Shown here: in pieces, positions 3,832-5,089 of the stretch
How the letters are laid out: every line of letters begins with the position of its first letter
How positions within the stretch are numbered: the first letter of the stretch is position 1
Assembly (NCBI GenBank): GCA_022709625.1
Contig: JAKLIL010000158.1
Coordinates: forward strand, 1-5,089
DNA from: Verrucomicrobiota bacterium
GTDB taxonomy: Bacteria; Verrucomicrobiota; Kiritimatiellia; CAIQIC01; Lenti-01
Direction: 5' to 3'
Length of the DNA stretch: 5,089 nucleotides
The notes under the pieces: generated by a model
Told to the model about the DNA's origin: nothing
Databases searched by the model: none
What the model saw: the letters and a program-made list of their open reading frames with translations, nothing else
Made by a program: the position numbers and the translations under genes

Positions 3832-5089
3832 ATGAATCCGATTCGCTACGTCAGCACCCGCGGCGCCCAAACTCCGCTGCGTTTCAAGGATGCCGTGATG
3901 ACCGGCTTGGCCCGCGACGGCGGGTTGCTCATTCCCGACCGCATCCCCAACGTCGCCGACTGCCTGGGGGACTGGAAGGATCTGGATTATCCCGCCCTCG
4001 CCTTCGAAATCATCCGTCTCTTCACGGACGATTTGCCCCCGGTCCAGCTGCGGGAATTGATCGCCGGCGCCTACGCTTCTTTCGCGCATCCCGAGGTGGC
4101 GCCGGTCCGCCGCGCGGGCAATCTGTATCTCCTCGAACTGTTCCACGGCCCCACCCTGGCCTTCAAGGACATCGCTCTCCAGTTTCTCGGCCGGCTGTTC
4201 GCGGAGATCCTCGAAGAACGCAACGACCGACTGAACATCCTGGCCGCCACGAGCGGCGACACCGGCTCCGCCGCGATTTGCGGCGTGCGCGGCCAGGAAC
4301 GCATCCATATTTTCGTGATGCACCCGCACGGCCGCGTCAGCCCCTTGCAGGAACGCCAAATGACGTCCGTCCTGGACGCCAATGTGTTCAACCTCGCGGT
4401 CAAGGGCAGTTTCGACGACTGCCAGTTGATCATGAAGACCCTGTTCAACGACTTGCCGTTCAAGGACGCGCACGCCTTGGGCTCGGTCAATTCCGTCAAT
4501 TGGGCGCGGGTTCTCAGCCAAATCGTCTACTATTTCCACGCCGCTTTTCGCGTTGGCGAAGCAACCGGCGCGGAACAGGTGCAGTTTGCCGTCCCCACGG
4601 GCAACTTCGGCGATATCCTGGCCGGCTGGTACGCCAAGCAGATGGGCCTGCCCATCCGCCGCCTGGTGCTGGCGACGAACGAGAACGACATTCTGGCGCG
4701 GTTTTTCCATACCGGCGTATACGCCCAGGGCCAAGTCGTGCCGACCGTCAATCCCTCCATGGATATCCAGGTCGCCAGCAATTTCGAGCGGTGGCTGTAC
4801 TACAAGGTCGGCCGGGATCCCCGGGCGGTCGCCCGCCTCATGACGCAGTTCGCGCTGGAAGGCCGTTTGGCGATTCCGCGCGACGAGCACGGCCGCGTGG
4901 ATTTGGAAATCGCGGCCGGATCCTCCGACACGCGCCACACCCTGGCGGCCATCCAGCGCTATCACGAACGGCATGCCTGCCTGCTGGACCCCCACACCGC
5001 GGCCGGCGTGTTCGTCGCCGAGCAGTTCAACGAACTGGACGAGCCGATGATCTGCCTGGCCACCGCGCATCCGGCGAAGTTTCCCCAAG
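3832..5089 (+). CDS. thrC: Threonine synthase, 3' end outside the window
   Basis: The frame starts at ATG 3832 and is open to the right edge, giving 419 visible residues. Threonine synthase (EC 4.2.3.1) converts O-phospho-L-homoserine to L-threonine using pyridoxal phosphate in the cytoplasm. The N-terminal domain shows YVSTRG (6-11) and DGGLLIP (29-35). The cofactor lysine is K112 in HGPTLAFKD (105-113). ATSGDTGSAAI (139-149) is the substrate/phosphate loop, PTGNFGDILAG (255-265) the phosphate-binding turn, and ATAHPAKFP (410-418) the family's C-terminal signature. This is the E. coli/fungal-type class with a separate N-terminal domain; members run about 430-480 residues, so roughly 10-60 residues are missing. 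No ATG, GTG or TTG lies in frame between the preceding stop (3702) and 3832, so this start is firm. No Shine-Dalgarno precedes it. No hom or thrB gene is visible alongside. Confidence 0.96.
   Translation, partial: MNPIRYVSTRGAQTPLRFKDAVMTGLARDGGLLIPDRIPNVADCLGDWKDLDYPALAFEIIRLFTDDLPPVQLRELIAGAYASFAHPEVAPVRRAGNLYLLELFHGPTLAFKDIALQFLGRLFAEILEERNDRLNILAATSGDTGSAAICGVRGQERIHIFVMHPHGRVSPLQERQMTSVLDANVFNLAVKGSFDDCQLIMKTLFNDLPFKDAHALGSVNSVNWARVLSQIVYYFHAAFRVGEATGAEQVQFAVPTGNFGDILAGWYAKQMGLPIRRLVLATNENDILARFFHTGVYAQGQVVPTVNPSMDIQVASNFERWLYYKVGRDPRAVARLMTQFALEGRLAIPRDEHGRVDLEIAAGSSDTRHTLAAIQRYHERHACLLDPHTAAGVFVAEQFNELDEPMICLATAHPAKFPQ

Noticed and set aside
3538..5088. Long open frame on the minus strand opposite thrC and part of the lipoprotein gene
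   Set aside because: The + strand encodes an unmistakable threonine synthase here. The antisense product shows no domain and spans two unrelated genes plus their gap.

Overview
This is a GC-rich bacterial segment. All convincing genes lie on the + strand, and codon third positions are strongly G/C-biased throughout. Lipid-anchored and multi-pass membrane proteins, Shine-Dalgarno sites before most genes and a typical bacterial thrC mark it as bacterial. The small lipoprotein, the proline-rich single-pass membrane protein and the unlinked thrC loosely suggest a high-GC PVC-group lineage (Verrucomicrobiota, Kiritimatiellota or Lentisphaerota), but a proteobacterium is not excluded and no marker gene decides it.

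Bases 1-3210 hold four tightly spaced genes that probably form one transcription unit. First is the 3' part of a single-pass membrane protein of unknown function with a proline-rich N-terminus. Next comes a 101-residue LsrG/YgiN-like antibiotic-biosynthesis-monooxygenase (ABM) fold protein. It overlaps by 8 bp a 396-residue iron-containing alcohol dehydrogenase in which two usually conserved histidines are Gln and Gly. After 53 bp and a strong ribosome binding site comes a 316-residue CaCA-family cation antiporter. The ABM/dehydrogenase pair is the most interesting part: the overlap suggests co-production, and the two may act on the same carbonyl or hydroxyketone substrate.

Bases 3211-3399 contain no gene but carry several inverted repeats, two of them mutually exclusive. 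Then comes a 100-residue lipoprotein gene with a clear lipobox (3400-3702), a 129-bp gap with a short GC hairpin and a sigma70-like promoter candidate, and thrC (threonine synthase), which runs off the right edge. The thrC promoter candidate lies so close to the ATG, with no Shine-Dalgarno sequence, that the transcript may be nearly leaderless.

No tRNA, rRNA, CRISPR array, transposase, attachment site or replication origin is visible. Most of the window looks like ordinary chromosome; the points worth a second look are the dehydrogenase metal site, the ABM/dehydrogenase pairing, the structured gap and the thrC start.
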